From assembly GCA_025963645.1 (NCBI GenBank), contig JAOQAI010000016.1, forward strand, positions 1-64,000: DNA of 64,000 nucleotides, in the 5' to 3' direction. This document shows, one piece after another, positions 1 through 9,291 of the stretch. Each line of letters begins with the position of its first letter. Position 1 is the stretch's first letter. A program made the position numbers and the translations under genes. The stretch comes from Flaviaestuariibacter sp. Its GTDB lineage: Bacteria; Bacteroidota; Bacteroidia; Chitinophagales; Chitinophagaceae. Below the pieces are notes generated by a model. It searched no databases. It had not been told where the DNA came from and saw only the letters and a list, made by a program, of their open reading frames with translations.

Positions 1-75
1 CGTCGCCAAATACTCCTCAATGACCTTTGTCTTGAAAGCCCGGTCGTAATGCGGCTGAAATAACTTCTTTTCCAT
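1..75 (-). CDS. IS3-type transposase OrfA, N-terminal fragment
   Basis: An ATG at 75 opens a frame that runs off the window; 25 residues are visible. It begins MEKKLFQPHYDRAFKTKVIE and continues EYLAT, resembling the basic start and first helix of the OrfA helix-turn-helix protein of IS3 elements (pattern F-K-x-K-V-I-E-E). OrfA binds the element ends and is normally fused to the OrfB integrase by frameshifting. It lies inside the putative terminal repeat at 122. Only a short piece is visible, so another small DNA-binding protein cannot be excluded. Confidence 0.5.
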   Translation of the reverse strand, partial: MEKKLFQPHYDRAFKTKVIEEYLAT

Positions 76-122
76 CGTCCCTGTTTTTTAAGTTTACTAT
101 TGTGTAAACCCATTTCAGGACA
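1..122 (-). mobile_element. right end of an IS3-like insertion sequence (partial)
   Basis: The stretch ends, read on the minus strand from position 122, with TGTCCTGAAATGGGTTTACA, which has the TG start and composition of IS3-family terminal inverted repeats in Bacteroidota. A transposase-like ORF begins 47 nt inside it. The rest of the element and its other end lie outside the window, so neither the paired inverted repeat nor a target-site duplication can be checked. The family assignment is inference. Confidence 0.55.
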
Positions 123-334
123 AGACATATTGGAGCAGGCGTACGCCTTCCTTCACGACCTCATGCTACTAAAATTTCAGGCCACTCAATTTTCCAGCCG
201 AGGTACCAGCATTCGAAACCGGCGAAAATTCAGAAACGCTGCGGGAATTTGGCGGTATTCTTGTTGCGGAGTTCCCGCTTTAGAGCGATTATAAGTGGGT
301 TTCTCAACAGGAGAACTTGGCTGGTGACAAAATT
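123..334. other. intergenic stretch between IS end and orphan lipoprotein gene
   Basis: I see no convincing gene here; the short frame at 100-294 starts inside the IS terminus and has no family resemblance. A 7-bp inverted repeat (GCGGGAA at 241-247, TTCCCGC at 272-278) could form a hairpin. Nothing else is recognisable. Confidence 0.4.
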
Positions 335-378
335 ATATTTTGAAGGGAGGGACAACTTGGTTCGTATATTTATTGTGG
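335..378 (+). promoter_or_regulatory. sigma-A type promoter inside a leader shared with the gene at 30581
   Basis: TTTG at 339-342 and TATATTTA at 365-372 match the Bacteroidota -33 (TTTG) and -7 (TAnnTTTG) boxes with a 22-nt gap. The block at 357-378, ending GTATATTTATTGTGG, matches 30539-30560 at 21 of 22 positions, and the upstream ATTTTGAA is shared too. Transcription would start near 380, which favours the ATG at 407 over the GTG at 380. Confidence 0.55.
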
Positions 379-406
379 AGTGCTATCCATTCGACACTCT
401 ACGACT

Positions 407-1024
407 ATGAAACTTTTTTACTACTTACTGACAATAGTAATCTTTTCGTTTTCATGTAAAGGGCAGAGAAATCCAATTAGCCAACCAGCGCCCTTTGTTG
501 ACACAAATAAGGCATTTAAAAAAGAAATTCCATCGGTTGACATCTTCTATAATTTGGCTAAAACAAAACAAAAGCAATTGGGACTTTATAGTCTTGAAAA
601 CGGTTTTGACGATTTACAGATTAGAGTTTGGTATGACTTTGCACTTGTAAGAGAAAGGAGGCTTGTTGTTATTACAAATAATGACGCAAACTGGACTGCG
701 ACTGTTTATCATTTACAGGTTGATTGGGATGGGAAAACAGAAACTATCTTATCTAAGAAAGTAAAACAGTTAATCCCCAAATCAGGCTGGACGACATTTT
801 CTAAAAAACTATTAGACTTAAAAGTTGTGACACTTCCGAGTCAAGACTACATTAAAGGTTATAGTGGCGGGGAAGATGGAAGGACATATAATGTTGAAGT
901 TGCGTCAAAAAATCAATATCGGTTTTATAGTTATTGGGAACCTCAAGAATATCAAACCAAGTTTTGGCAGGCAAAGAATATGGCTGACATTTTAAAATTA
1001 TTTGAAACCGAACTTGGGATTTGA
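407..1024 (+). CDS. orphan AT-rich predicted lipoprotein, function unknown
   Basis: The protein has about 205 residues. It begins MKLFYYLLTIVIFSFSCKGQ, a lipoprotein signal with Cys17 as the likely lipidation site, so it should sit in the envelope. I chose the ATG at 407 because an upstream GTG at 380 overlaps the predicted transcription start and adds nine residues before the signal. The mature part is mixed alpha/beta and rich in Lys and Trp (for example VWYDFALVRERR and NDANWTATVYHLQVDWDG), with no domain I recognise. It stands alone between an IS end and a sensor kinase. Its base composition is clearly more AT-rich than the housekeeping genes, suggesting acquisition. Its leader is nearly identical to that of the orphan at 30581. 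Confidence 0.75.
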   Translation: MKLFYYLLTIVIFSFSCKGQRNPISQPAPFVDTNKAFKKEIPSVDIFYNLAKTKQKQLGLYSLENGFDDLQIRVWYDFALVRERRLVVITNNDANWTATVYHLQVDWDGKTETILSKKVKQLIPKSGWTTFSKKLLDLKVVTLPSQDYIKGYSGGEDGRTYNVEVASKNQYRFYSYWEPQEYQTKFWQAKNMADILKLFETELGI

Positions 1025-1084
1025 CTAAGAAGCACCAGCATACTAGAGGCTTTTCGGACCTCCTGAACTCAAATTAAATAAAGC

Positions 1085-1126
1085 CTTCACCAACAATAGC
1101 AGCACTAAAAATTATTGTTGATGAAG
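1085..1126 (-). terminator. possible terminator hairpin after the sensor kinase
   Basis: CTTCACCAACAATA (1085-1098) and TATTGTTGATGAAG (1113-1126) pair over 14 positions with one mismatch (wobble possible). On the minus strand the hairpin is followed by GCTTTATTTAATTT. It lies 44 nt beyond the kinase stop. The U-tract is imperfect, so the assignment is moderate. Confidence 0.4.
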
Positions 1127-1169
1127 AGAACTCAACAAAAAAAAAAGCATCACACTCAAACACCGGCTC

Positions 1170-2129
1170 CTAATTCGCCGACACCATCGAAGTAGATACC
1201 TCCTGCACGGAAACTTCCTGTTTCAGGGGCAGGATAATGATGAAGCTGCTGCCGTGCCCGTCCTTGCTTTTAGCTGCGATCATTCCATTGTGCCGGTCAA
1301 TGATCTTTTTTGTGATGGCAAGGCCGATACCGGTGCCATCATACTTCTCACGGGAATGCAGGCGCTGGAAAATAGTGAAGATCTTGGTGGCGTATTGCTC
1401 ATCAAACCCGATCCCGTTATCCGTTAAAGTTAGGCGCAGGTAATCTCCCGTTGCGGCTGGTTTGGCAGAAAAAGAGGGCTCGGTAAGGTAAGCCTTCCGC
1501 ACAGTGATAAGCGGGGTCACACCAGGTTGTGTGAACTTTAAAGAATTGGAAATGATGTTCTGCAACACCTGGCGCAACTGGCCGGGAACCGCTTCAATTT
1601 CGGGCAGGTCATCCACTTCCACTTTAGCGCCTTTTTCCTGTATGGACAATTCAAGATCGCTAAGCACCTCGCCTACAATTTTATTCAGGCTTACATGCTC
1701 GAAGAAATGCGTTACGGATAACCGTGAGTACGAAAGCAGGTCATTGATCAGCTTCGTCATTCGGGCAGAAGAATTAATGATACGGCTCATATAATCCATT
1801 GCGCCATCGTTGTCATTTAGATACCGGTCTTTTATGATATTCCCAAAGATGTGGATCTTGCGTAAGGGCTCTTTCAGGTCATGTGACGCCACGGAAGCAA
1901 ACTGCATCAGTTCGGTGTTCATATCCTCCAGTTCATCATTGCTTTTTAATAGCTCTTTTGTCCGCTCAGATACTTTTTGCTCGAGGATATCATTCATTAA
2001 TTTCTGGTCGTGAATATCGGTGCAGGTTCCAAACCATTTGATGATCTCCCCTTCTTCATTTCTGAGTGGCAAGGCTCTTCCGAGGAACCAGCGGTAAGCG
2101 CCGTCATGTCGCTTGAAACGATATTCAAT
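1170..2129 (-). pseudogene. C-terminal part (end of PAS/PAC, HisKA, HATPase) of the interrupted sensor kinase
   Basis: This frame continues the gene at 2130-5720 directly after an in-frame TAG (2130-2132). The 19 codons after the TAG complete a PAC motif (IEYRFKRHDGAYRWFLGRA), followed by a coiled linker, a HisKA dimerisation helix with the phospho-acceptor His in SHDLKEPLRK, and an HATPase with N-box NSLKFT, G1 DNGIGF and G2 GTGIGLAI. The only start available after the stop is a TTG at 2072 inside the PAC domain, so independent translation is doubtful. If the TAG were read through, the total product would be about 1,516 residues. The kinase would autophosphorylate this His and pass phosphate to a response regulator; no partner lies next to it. 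Confidence 0.7.
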
Positions 2130-5100
2130 CTAGTAAGGCTCACCGGTTTTTAAGCTGTGTTGCCAAACCTTTTTTGCCCGCTCCTGGTCATCGGAATGAA
2201 CGATGGTATGCCAGCCTTCATTTAAAGATTGCTCGGAGGTTAGCCCGGTATAGTCATACCAGCCTTTATTGTAAAAATCATGATACCCATCCGGCTTGGT
2301 GGACCAAACCAACTGCGGCATAAAGTCGGTAACAAACTGGAACTCCTGCATCATGCGTTCCATCTCGGCATTCTTTTGCAGTAGCTCCTGTGCGGCCTGT
2401 TCAGCGGTGGTGATGTCAGTCAGGGCTCCGACCATGCGGTATGGCACACCAAAACTATCAGCTATTACAGACCCTTTCCCTAAAACGGTGGCATAGGTTC
2501 CGTCTTCCTTTTGCTGGCGAAATTTGCCCGTCCAGATTCTATTAGCATTTATAGCGTCGTGCAACTCTTTCACTACTTTTTCTTTGTCGTCCGGGTGGAT
2601 ATGCTCCATCCAGAAAGCACTGGTGGCTGATTCCGCATTACGCTTGGCATAGCCTAGTTTATAGAAGCTGTCGCTCCACCATATTTCGTTATTCGCCAGG
2701 TTCCAGTCCCAGACAATATCGCTGGCAGCTGCGGCTATCAGCCGGAAGCGTTCTTCACTGGCGCCTAATTCAGCCGTACGAAGGGATACTTTCTCCTCCA
2801 GGCTGGTATTTAAAGCTTTCAGGTTTTCCTTTGTCTGCATCAACTCCTGGTAGTTCTTGCGGAGTTTTTCCTCTGCCGCTTTTTTTTCATTGATGTCGGT
2901 GAGTGTCAGCACAAAGCCTTCCGGCATTTTCTGCGCCTCCAGCTCATACCAGATCTGGTGGCCGCTTTGTATAAAGGTGGTTTCAATGTGCAGTGGCTTT
3001 TCTTCTTCCACTACAGCAATATATTTTTCCAGCAGCCCATTGCTTACCAGCATCGGGTAGGTCTTTTGCAAGGATTTATTTATGTACTCGTGATTGCTCT
3101 TGCCTAAAAACTTATCTGCCTGGCTATTGCCAGCCGACCAGGTGAAATCCACCAGCTTTTTGTCCTCATCCCGCACCGAACGGAAAGCCATAATAGCGCT
3201 GACAGATGTATTGAAGACGCCTTTGATAATATGATTCAGCTCTTTGATAGCCGTAATATCAAAGAAAGTGATCACTACGCCATCTACTTCACTGCTTTGC
3301 CGTACATAAGGCAGTATCCGCATTAGTATGACGAAGCCATTATCCAATTCCACTTCTTTTTCAACTACCGTTTCTTTCCGCACCACGCTACGTATGTCAT
3401 CTGTGAGGTTTTCATTTTTGAGGTTGGTAGAAATATGCTCGATCGGACGACCGATATCGTTTTCAATAAGATTGACCAGCCGTACGGCTGCCGGGTTGAA
3501 TTTGCGGATGCGCAAATCCCTGTCCACGAACACCTGTCCTATTTCGGTGCTGCGGAAATAGTTATTGAGGTCGTCATTGAGTTCCACCAGCTCCTTAATC
3601 CGCAACTGGTGTTCGGTGTTCAACGTATGCAACTCCTCGTTCAGTGACTGCAACTCTTCATTTGAACTTTGCAGTTCTTCGTTGGCGGAAAGTAGTTCCT
3701 CATTAGAGGATTGCAGCTCCTCGTTGGTCGTCTCGAGGCTTTCAACCGCCATTTGCAGATTGTTGCGGGTCTCTTTCAGTTCTTCTTCCAGTTCGGCGAT
3801 ATAAACAGAGGCTTCCGTACCGCTGACCACCGGTAACGCTTCGTGAACCGTTTTGGCAAGACTCACTTCGGCGCCCTCTCCAAATACTACCAGGATCAGC
3901 CCTTCTTTTGCTACCGGGGGTTTTACATAAACGTTTACATAGCGTTCGGTGTTTCCACTCTTTAATTTGACATGATTCAGGGTAACCTTTTTTCGCTCCT
4001 TTGCCATTTTACGCAAGGCCGCATTCAGCGCCATTCCCAATTCATTGTCCACCATTTTCAGGATGTTCAGGTTGACAATCTTTTGAGGCAGGGAGAGATA
4101 GTGACGGAAATCGCCAACCGCTTCTTTTATGTCAAAATTGGAATCAATATAAATACCTGCATACTTGAATTCTTCTGTAAGTACCGCTTTGAAATCCTCA
4201 GCCAGGTCCTTCGCCATAGCGTTCTCTTTACTGGCCCTGATTTCCCGGCTGTTCCTGAGTGAGTAAGAAGTATCGTAATGTGGTTGATAAAGTTTTTCAT
4301 TAGACACCTTCCGGTATAGTTTCCATTTGCCGCTTATCTCGCTCAGAGAGCCACTGATTGATGCGGGTGTTTCGCTGGGTCCCAGAAAAAGAAAGCCTCC
4401 TGTATTGAGTGAATAAGATAGTGTGGAGAAGACTTTGCGCTGCAATATATTGTTCATGTAAATGAGCATATTGCGGCAGGAAACAATATCGTTCTTTATA
4501 AATGGCGGGTCGGAAATGATATTGTGGCGGGCAAACACGATCTGCTTGCGCACCTGCGGAATGATAGTGTAGCTATTACCGTTTTTTTCAAAATAACGGT
4601 TGAGGATATCCGGGTCCATATCTGCAACGGATGCCGGTGGATAAGAACCTTTCGAAGCAAATTCAACTGCTTCCAAATCCAGGTCTGTAGCAAATATCTT
4701 TAAATCCAGTGTCTTTTTTACCCGTCTTAATTGTTCATTGATAAGGATAGCAATCGTGTACGCTTCCTGGCCGGTGCTGCACGCTGTCGCCCACACTTTT
4801 ATCACATCGCCTTCTTCTTTCCCACGGACCACATCTGGCAACACTTCTTTGGCAAAAATTTCAAAAGCGGCGCTATCCCGGAAGAATTTTGTGACGCCGA
4901 TCAGGAAGTCCTTTCCTAGAAGCTTGCACTCCTCCCCATTCTCCCGCAGCAGGTCAAAATATTCAGAAAACTTTTTCTTTCCCAACTGGTTCATGCGGCG
5001 AATAATGCGCCGGACGAGCGTGGGCGATTTGTAGTTATGGAAATCATAACCGCAATGCCTTTCGATAAGTTTCATCACCTCGGGTAGCGCCCCTTCATCA

Positions 5101-5720
5101 GGGCGGCTGTCCAGCTTTTGGCGGGAGGGTGTTTCCCGAACATACTCCACTATCTCATCAGGCATTTGTTCGGGACTAAGGATGAAATCCGCATACCCGG
5201 CTGAAATAGCACTGTTGGGCATTCCATCAAACTTAGCGCTTGCCGGCTCCTGCACGATCACCATCCCGCCGGCTCCCTGGATCGCTTCAATGCCGCGGGT
5301 GCCATCCGTTCCGGTGCCGGACAGAATAACAGCAATGGCTTTTGCCCCCTGGTCGCTTGCCAGTGATTTCAAGAATGTATCAATTGCGGTATTCGGCGAA
5401 CGCTCAAAATTCTTCGTACTTAACTGAAGTTTTCCGTCTTTTATCTTCAGCAATTTATCGTTCGGAATGACGTAAACGCTTCCTCTTTCCAGAACCGTTT
5501 CATGACCAGCTTCCACCACGTTCATCTTAGTGTGTTTGGCCAGCAGTTCCACTAAAAGGCTCTTATAATCCGATGATAAATGTTGAATAATAACAAACGC
5601 GAAATTGCCATCTGAGGGCATATTATCGAAGAACTCATGAATCGCTTCCAAGCCTCCGGCCGAAGCTCCAATGGCAACAATATAAGGCTGTTGCTCAATT
5701 ACGGGTATAACACTTTGCAT
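2130..5720 (-). CDS. CheB-CheR-PAS part of a giant hybrid sensor kinase, ended by an in-frame TAG
   Basis: I start the gene at the ATG at 5720, which places IGASAGG at residues 17-23; the frame opens earlier but without a better start. Domains in order: CheB methylesterase (catalytic Ser in IGASAGG, His in IIQHLSS, Asp in LSGTGTDGT), lacking a receiver domain; CheR methyltransferase, residues about 205-470 (SAM site VWATACSTGQEAYTIAI); a long coiled coil with repeats of SSNEELQ (about 645-710); then several PAS/PAC modules. Known homologues carry HisKA and HATPase next, and these are encoded in frame after the TAG at 2130-2132 (codon after GEPY). Related proteins have E or Q at that place, so a single base change explains the stop. 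This half lacks the kinase core. The domain calls are clear; whether the gene works is not. Confidence 0.85.
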   Translation of the reverse strand: MQSVIPVIEQQPYIVAIGASAGGLEAIHEFFDNMPSDGNFAFVIIQHLSSDYKSLLVELLAKHTKMNVVEAGHETVLERGSVYVIPNDKLLKIKDGKLQLSTKNFERSPNTAIDTFLKSLASDQGAKAIAVILSGTGTDGTRGIEAIQGAGGMVIVQEPASAKFDGMPNSAISAGYADFILSPEQMPDEIVEYVRETPSRQKLDSRPDEGALPEVMKLIERHCGYDFHNYKSPTLVRRIIRRMNQLGKKKFSEYFDLLRENGEECKLLGKDFLIGVTKFFRDSAAFEIFAKEVLPDVVRGKEEGDVIKVWATACSTGQEAYTIAILINEQLRRVKKTLDLKIFATDLDLEAVEFASKGSYPPASVADMDPDILNRYFEKNGNSYTIIPQVRKQIVFARHNIISDPPFIKNDIVSCRNMLIYMNNILQRKVFSTLSYSLNTGGFLFLGPSETPASISGSLSEISGKWKLYRKVSNEKLYQPHYDTSYSLRNSREIRASKENAMAKDLAEDFKAVLTEEFKYAGIYIDSNFDIKEAVGDFRHYLSLPQKIVNLNILKMVDNELGMALNAALRKMAKERKKVTLNHVKLKSGNTERYVNVYVKPPVAKEGLILVVFGEGAEVSLAKTVHEALPVVSGTEASVYIAELEEELKETRNNLQMAVESLETTNEELQSSNEELLSANEELQSSNEELQSLNEELHTLNTEHQLRIKELVELNDDLNNYFRSTEIGQVFVDRDLRIRKFNPAAVRLVNLIENDIGRPIEHISTNLKNENLTDDIRSVVRKETVVEKEVELDNGFVILMRILPYVRQSSEVDGVVITFFDITAIKELNHIIKGVFNTSVSAIMAFRSVRDEDKKLVDFTWSAGNSQADKFLGKSNHEYINKSLQKTYPMLVSNGLLEKYIAVVEEEKPLHIETTFIQSGHQIWYELEAQKMPEGFVLTLTDINEKKAAEEKLRKNYQELMQTKENLKALNTSLEEKVSLRTAELGASEERFRLIAAAASDIVWDWNLANNEIWWSDSFYKLGYAKRNAESATSAFWMEHIHPDDKEKVVKELHDAINANRIWTGKFRQQKEDGTYATVLGKGSVIADSFGVPYRMVGALTDITTAEQAAQELLQKNAEMERMMQEFQFVTDFMPQLVWSTKPDGYHDFYNKGWYDYTGLTSEQSLNEGWHTIVHSDDQERAKKVWQHSLKTGEPY

Positions 5721-5964
5721 GTATAAGTTAACGGTGGCATTAAAAGTAAGAATTTTTCTAAAACGGTTTTCTTCTTTTTTCAATTCAACAAGCGTGTATA
5801 AATGCGAAACCAATAAAACTAAGGCCTACAGTGGCTTTAAGGTTTGGCATTTAAGCAAGCCAATCCCCGGCCCGGCTATTCCGGACCGAAACCTCTGATA
5901 GGAATAAAGAACACTCGTTATAGATGTTTTGCAAAAATGGAAATGGGCCCAAAGAGCCAACGCC

Positions 5965-5972
5965 TATCTTTG
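5965..5972 (+). promoter_or_regulatory. -7 box (TATCTTTG) before the carboxylase gene
   Basis: TATCTTTG matches the Bacteroidota TAnnTTTG consensus exactly and lies 17 nt before the ATG at 5990. No clear TTTG occurs at the usual -33 spacing. It supports the downstream ATG over the upstream start at 5924. Confidence 0.45.
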
Positions 5973-5989
5973 GGCTGATTGCTACTATT

Positions 5990-7609
5990 ATGGAACAAAA
6001 AACAGGGACATCATTGAAAACACTTGTAGAAAAGACCACTACCCTTTTAGAAAAAATATACAAAGGCGGCGGAGAGAAAGCGGCCGCCAAACAAAAAGAG
6101 CGCGGCAAACTGGTTGCCCGCGAAAGAATAGCTTACCTGATAGATAAAGGCAGTGAATTTGTGGAGATCGGTGCGTTTGCCGGTTATGAAATGTATGACG
6201 CACAGGGCGGTTGCCCGGCGGGCGGTGTAGTGGCAGGTATTGGTTATGTCAGCGGTCGCCAGTGTGTGATCGTTGCCAACGACCAAACGGTTAAAGCCGG
6301 CGCTTGGTTCCCCATAACCGGCAAGAAAAATTTGCGCATGCAGGAGATTGCCATGCAAAATCATTTACCGGTAATTTATTTAGTGGACAGCGCCGGTGTG
6401 TACCTGCCAATGCAGGATGAGATTTTCCCTGACAAAGAACATTTTGGACGCATGTTTTATAACAACGCCCAGATGAGTGCCCAAGGCATTGTGCAGATTG
6501 CCGCTGTGATGGGCGCCTGTGTGGCAGGAGGGGCTTACCTGCCTATTATGAGTGATGAAACCTTAATGGTGGAAGGGGCAGGTTCTATTTATTTAGCGGG
6601 CCCTTACCTCGTTAAAGCGGCGGTTGGAGAAGATATTGATTCGGAAACCTTGGGTGGGGCTGTAACGCACACCGAGATATCCGGCATAGCCGATTATAAA
6701 TTTAAAACCGAAGAAGAGTGCCTTGACCAGGTGAAACGCATCATTGATAAAATAGGTAAAAGTGGAGAAGCCGGGTTTGATCGTATCAAATCTAAGAAGC
6801 CAGCAAAACCGGTTGAAGACTTATATACGCTTGTTTCTGCCGAAAGCAGTAAACCGTATGATATGGTGGAAGTGATAGAGCGACTGGTGGACAATTCGGA
6901 ATTTGATGAATTTAAAAAAGATTATGGCAAAACGATCGTCTGCGGATACGGACGCATTGATGGCTGGGCGGTAGGCATTGTAGCCAACCAACGAAAGATC
7001 GTGAAAAGTAAGAAAGGTGAAATGCAGATGGGCGGCGTGATCTATAATGACAGTGCCGACAAGGCCGCCCGCTTTATCATGAATTGCAATCAAAAGAAAG
7101 TCCCGCTGGTTTTCCTGCAGGATGTAACCGGCTTTATGGTAGGCAGCCGCAGCGAACATACCGGCATTATTAAAGATGGGGCAAAGCTGGTGAATGCGGT
7201 AGCGAATTCTGTTGTTCCGAAAATTACCATCATCATTGGTAACTCCTATGGCGCCGGCAATTATGCCATGTGCGGCAAAGCGTATGATCCACGATTCATT
7301 TATGCGTGGCCTACGGCAAAGATTGCGGTGATGGGTGGCGACCAGGCAGCTAAGACTTTACTGCAAATCCAAGTGGCAGGATTAAAGTCAAAGGGAGAAA
7401 TCATTGCTCCCGAAGAAGAAACCCGACTTTTAAACGAGATCAAAGCGAAATACGAAAAACAAACATCACCCTATTATGCGGCCGCACGGTTGTGGGTAGA
7501 TGGCATCATTGATCCTGTTCAAACCCGCCAGGTAATTTCCGAAGGAATTACTGCGGCTAATCATAATCCGGTAATGAAAGAGTTTAAAACCGGGGTTTTT
7601 CAGGTATAG
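5990..7609 (+). CDS. acyl-CoA carboxylase, carboxyltransferase (beta) subunit, methylcrotonoyl-CoA type
   Basis: A 539-residue biotin-dependent carboxyltransferase. It moves CO2 from carboxybiotin to an acyl-CoA, as in leucine breakdown (3-methylcrotonyl-CoA) or propionyl-CoA metabolism. The N-half carries GGCPAGGVVAGIGYVSGR and VDSAGVYLPMQDEIFPD, the C-half VTGFMVGSRSEHTGIIKDGA and SYGAGNYAMCGKAYDPRF, which form the acyl-CoA and carboxybiotin sites. The LPMQDEIFPDKEHFGRMFYN region resembles the methylcrotonyl-CoA enzymes more than PccB, but substrate cannot be settled from sequence alone. The ATG at 5990 follows a TATCTTTG box. No biotin carboxylase alpha subunit lies adjacent, so the partner must be elsewhere. 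Confidence 0.88.
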   Translation: MEQKTGTSLKTLVEKTTTLLEKIYKGGGEKAAAKQKERGKLVARERIAYLIDKGSEFVEIGAFAGYEMYDAQGGCPAGGVVAGIGYVSGRQCVIVANDQTVKAGAWFPITGKKNLRMQEIAMQNHLPVIYLVDSAGVYLPMQDEIFPDKEHFGRMFYNNAQMSAQGIVQIAAVMGACVAGGAYLPIMSDETLMVEGAGSIYLAGPYLVKAAVGEDIDSETLGGAVTHTEISGIADYKFKTEEECLDQVKRIIDKIGKSGEAGFDRIKSKKPAKPVEDLYTLVSAESSKPYDMVEVIERLVDNSEFDEFKKDYGKTIVCGYGRIDGWAVGIVANQRKIVKSKKGEMQMGGVIYNDSADKAARFIMNCNQKKVPLVFLQDVTGFMVGSRSEHTGIIKDGAKLVNAVANSVVPKITIIIGNSYGAGNYAMCGKAYDPRFIYAWPTAKIAVMGGDQAAKTLLQIQVAGLKSKGEIIAPEEETRLLNEIKAKYEKQTSPYYAAARLWVDGIIDPVQTRQVISEGITAANHNPVMKEFKTGVFQV

Positions 7610-7686
7610 GTTCGCATTTTTTTTTAATGTCAAGTTTTTCAACGCTTTTTTTTACTATTTTCACGCTCAAACCTACTAACTAGATT

Positions 7687-8433
7687 ATGAGAAAAATTAA
7701 TTTCTTGCGTATTGGTATATATGCCTTAGTGAGTGTTGTGTTGCTTCAATCCTGTAAAGACGATTCGAATTTAGCGGCGCCGCCACCAGTTCCAGACCAG
7801 TCATTTGTTGAAGAATTCGATACGGTTTCCGCTGCGTTAAGCCGTGGGTGGAAGTTAATTAATGTCAGTGTTCCAAAGGGTTCCGGAATCTGGCAACAGG
7901 GCGGCGACATCACTCCCTGGTTTCAGGCCTTCTCTTCTAATGGTTCTAATGCAGGTTTTATAGGCGCTGATTATTTATCAACGTCCGCTGCGGCTGGCAT
8001 TATAAGCAACTGGTTGGTATCTCCTGTAGTCACTTATAAAAACGGTGATAAAATCTCCTTTTACACAAGAACGCTTATTTATAATGCTGCCCCTCCCGGT
8101 GCCCCGGTAGATTCTACCGATTATGCAAATCGTTTGCAGTTATTGATTAGTCAAAATGATGGTCTCAATGTCGGTAACGGTGATGAAAGCGGTGATTTTT
8201 CGGCACTTATTGACATCAATCCGAATTACATTGAATATCATTCTAACCCGGCACTTTATTCCCCATTTGCTTATCCAGCCCGCTGGACCCGCTTTGAAAC
8301 TACCATCAGCGGATTGAACGCTCCGAAAACCGGGCGACTTGCGTTTCGTTATTTTGTAGAAGGCGCCGGGTCTAATGGTTTGGGCTCAGGTGTAGCTATA
8401 GATAAAGTGGAGTTCAAAAGCGCCTCTAAATAA
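7687..8433 (+). CDS. choice-of-anchor J domain lipoprotein (first of a tandem pair)
   Basis: 248 residues. The start MRKINFLRIGIYALVSVVLL is a signal peptide with lipobox QSC (Cys23), so the protein is lipid-anchored in the envelope. The mature part, from SFVEEFDTV through GWKLINVS, GIWQQG, ISNWLVSPVVTYKNGDKISFYTRT and LAFRYFVEG, has the layout of choice-of-anchor J domains, a jelly-roll fold thought to bind glycans or serve as an adhesion module. The next gene, 30 nt on, is a paralogue with the same blocks in the same order, so the two arose by tandem duplication. No enzymatic residues are evident. Confidence 0.75.
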   Translation: MRKINFLRIGIYALVSVVLLQSCKDDSNLAAPPPVPDQSFVEEFDTVSAALSRGWKLINVSVPKGSGIWQQGGDITPWFQAFSSNGSNAGFIGADYLSTSAAAGIISNWLVSPVVTYKNGDKISFYTRTLIYNAAPPGAPVDSTDYANRLQLLISQNDGLNVGNGDESGDFSALIDINPNYIEYHSNPALYSPFAYPARWTRFETTISGLNAPKTGRLAFRYFVEGAGSNGLGSGVAIDKVEFKSASK

Positions 8434-8463
8434 TATACTATCATCATTTGAAAATAGATTGAA

Positions 8464-9273
8464 ATGAAAAAGAAATATACGCTTGGTCTTATAGCTTTTG
8501 CTGGTTTGGTCACATTAGTTCTCTCCTGTGTGAAAGATTCGTCGAAAAGCACACCCGCAACACCTTTTCCGGCACCCGCGCCTGTTGCCTCTTTCGTTGA
8601 AGAATTTGATTCCGTAGGGAATTTGACAGCAAAGGGCTGGGTATTCCGCAACAACAGTATCCCTAACGGACAAACAGGCTGGCGCCAGGGCCGTTACGAA
8701 TCAATGCCTTTGTCAACACCTGCCACTAAAAAAGGTGGTTTTACCGGACCCGTGCCATTTCTTGGCTTTCCGGCATTTTCAGCAACGAACTCACCCCAGG
8801 ATTTCGTAAGCGTGGACATTACTGCCCTGAATGATCCAAACGGAACCGGTGGAAACATCAGTGCCTGGCTCATTTCTCCGAAAGTGGCAATGAGAAATGG
8901 TGATAAAATTTCTTTTTATACCCGGGCGGTTGATGATCAATTTTACCCAGAGCGTACCCGTGACCGAATGCAAGTTTGGTTAAATACTGCCGATGGTAGT
9001 GCTAACGTTGGTACCGATTGGGAAAGTACAGGCAGCTTTAGTATGAAGGTGCTCGACATTAACCAAAACTATGTCAATAATCGCACAGGAGGGTACCCTG
9101 AAACTTGGAGGAAATACATCATTACACTTGCAGGATTACCTACCACAGGAGTTAGCAACGCACGCTTCGCTTTCCGCTATTATGGCGAGGATGCTGGTTT
9201 CTTTGGTGGTTCTGGCGGTACAAACTATCCTTCCCTTATCGGTATCGACAGTTTATCCTTTGTGCATAATTAA
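8464..9273 (+). CDS. choice-of-anchor J domain lipoprotein (second of a tandem pair)
   Basis: 269 residues, paralogous to the gene just upstream. The signal MKKKYTLGLIAFAGLVTLVL ends in lipobox LSC (Cys22). Matching blocks are SFVEEFDSVGNLTAKGWVFRNNS, GWRQGR, GNISAWLISPKVAMRNGDKISFYTRA and ARFAFRYYGEDAG. It has an extra loop around residues 80-120 compared with its neighbour. The 30-nt spacing and the terminator just after it suggest one transcript for the pair. Role likely surface binding; inferred from the fold only. Confidence 0.75.
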   Translation: MKKKYTLGLIAFAGLVTLVLSCVKDSSKSTPATPFPAPAPVASFVEEFDSVGNLTAKGWVFRNNSIPNGQTGWRQGRYESMPLSTPATKKGGFTGPVPFLGFPAFSATNSPQDFVSVDITALNDPNGTGGNISAWLISPKVAMRNGDKISFYTRAVDDQFYPERTRDRMQVWLNTADGSANVGTDWESTGSFSMKVLDINQNYVNNRTGGYPETWRKYIITLAGLPTTGVSNARFAFRYYGEDAGFFGGSGGTNYPSLIGIDSLSFVHN

Positions 9274-9291
9274 TTAAGCAATATTTATAGT

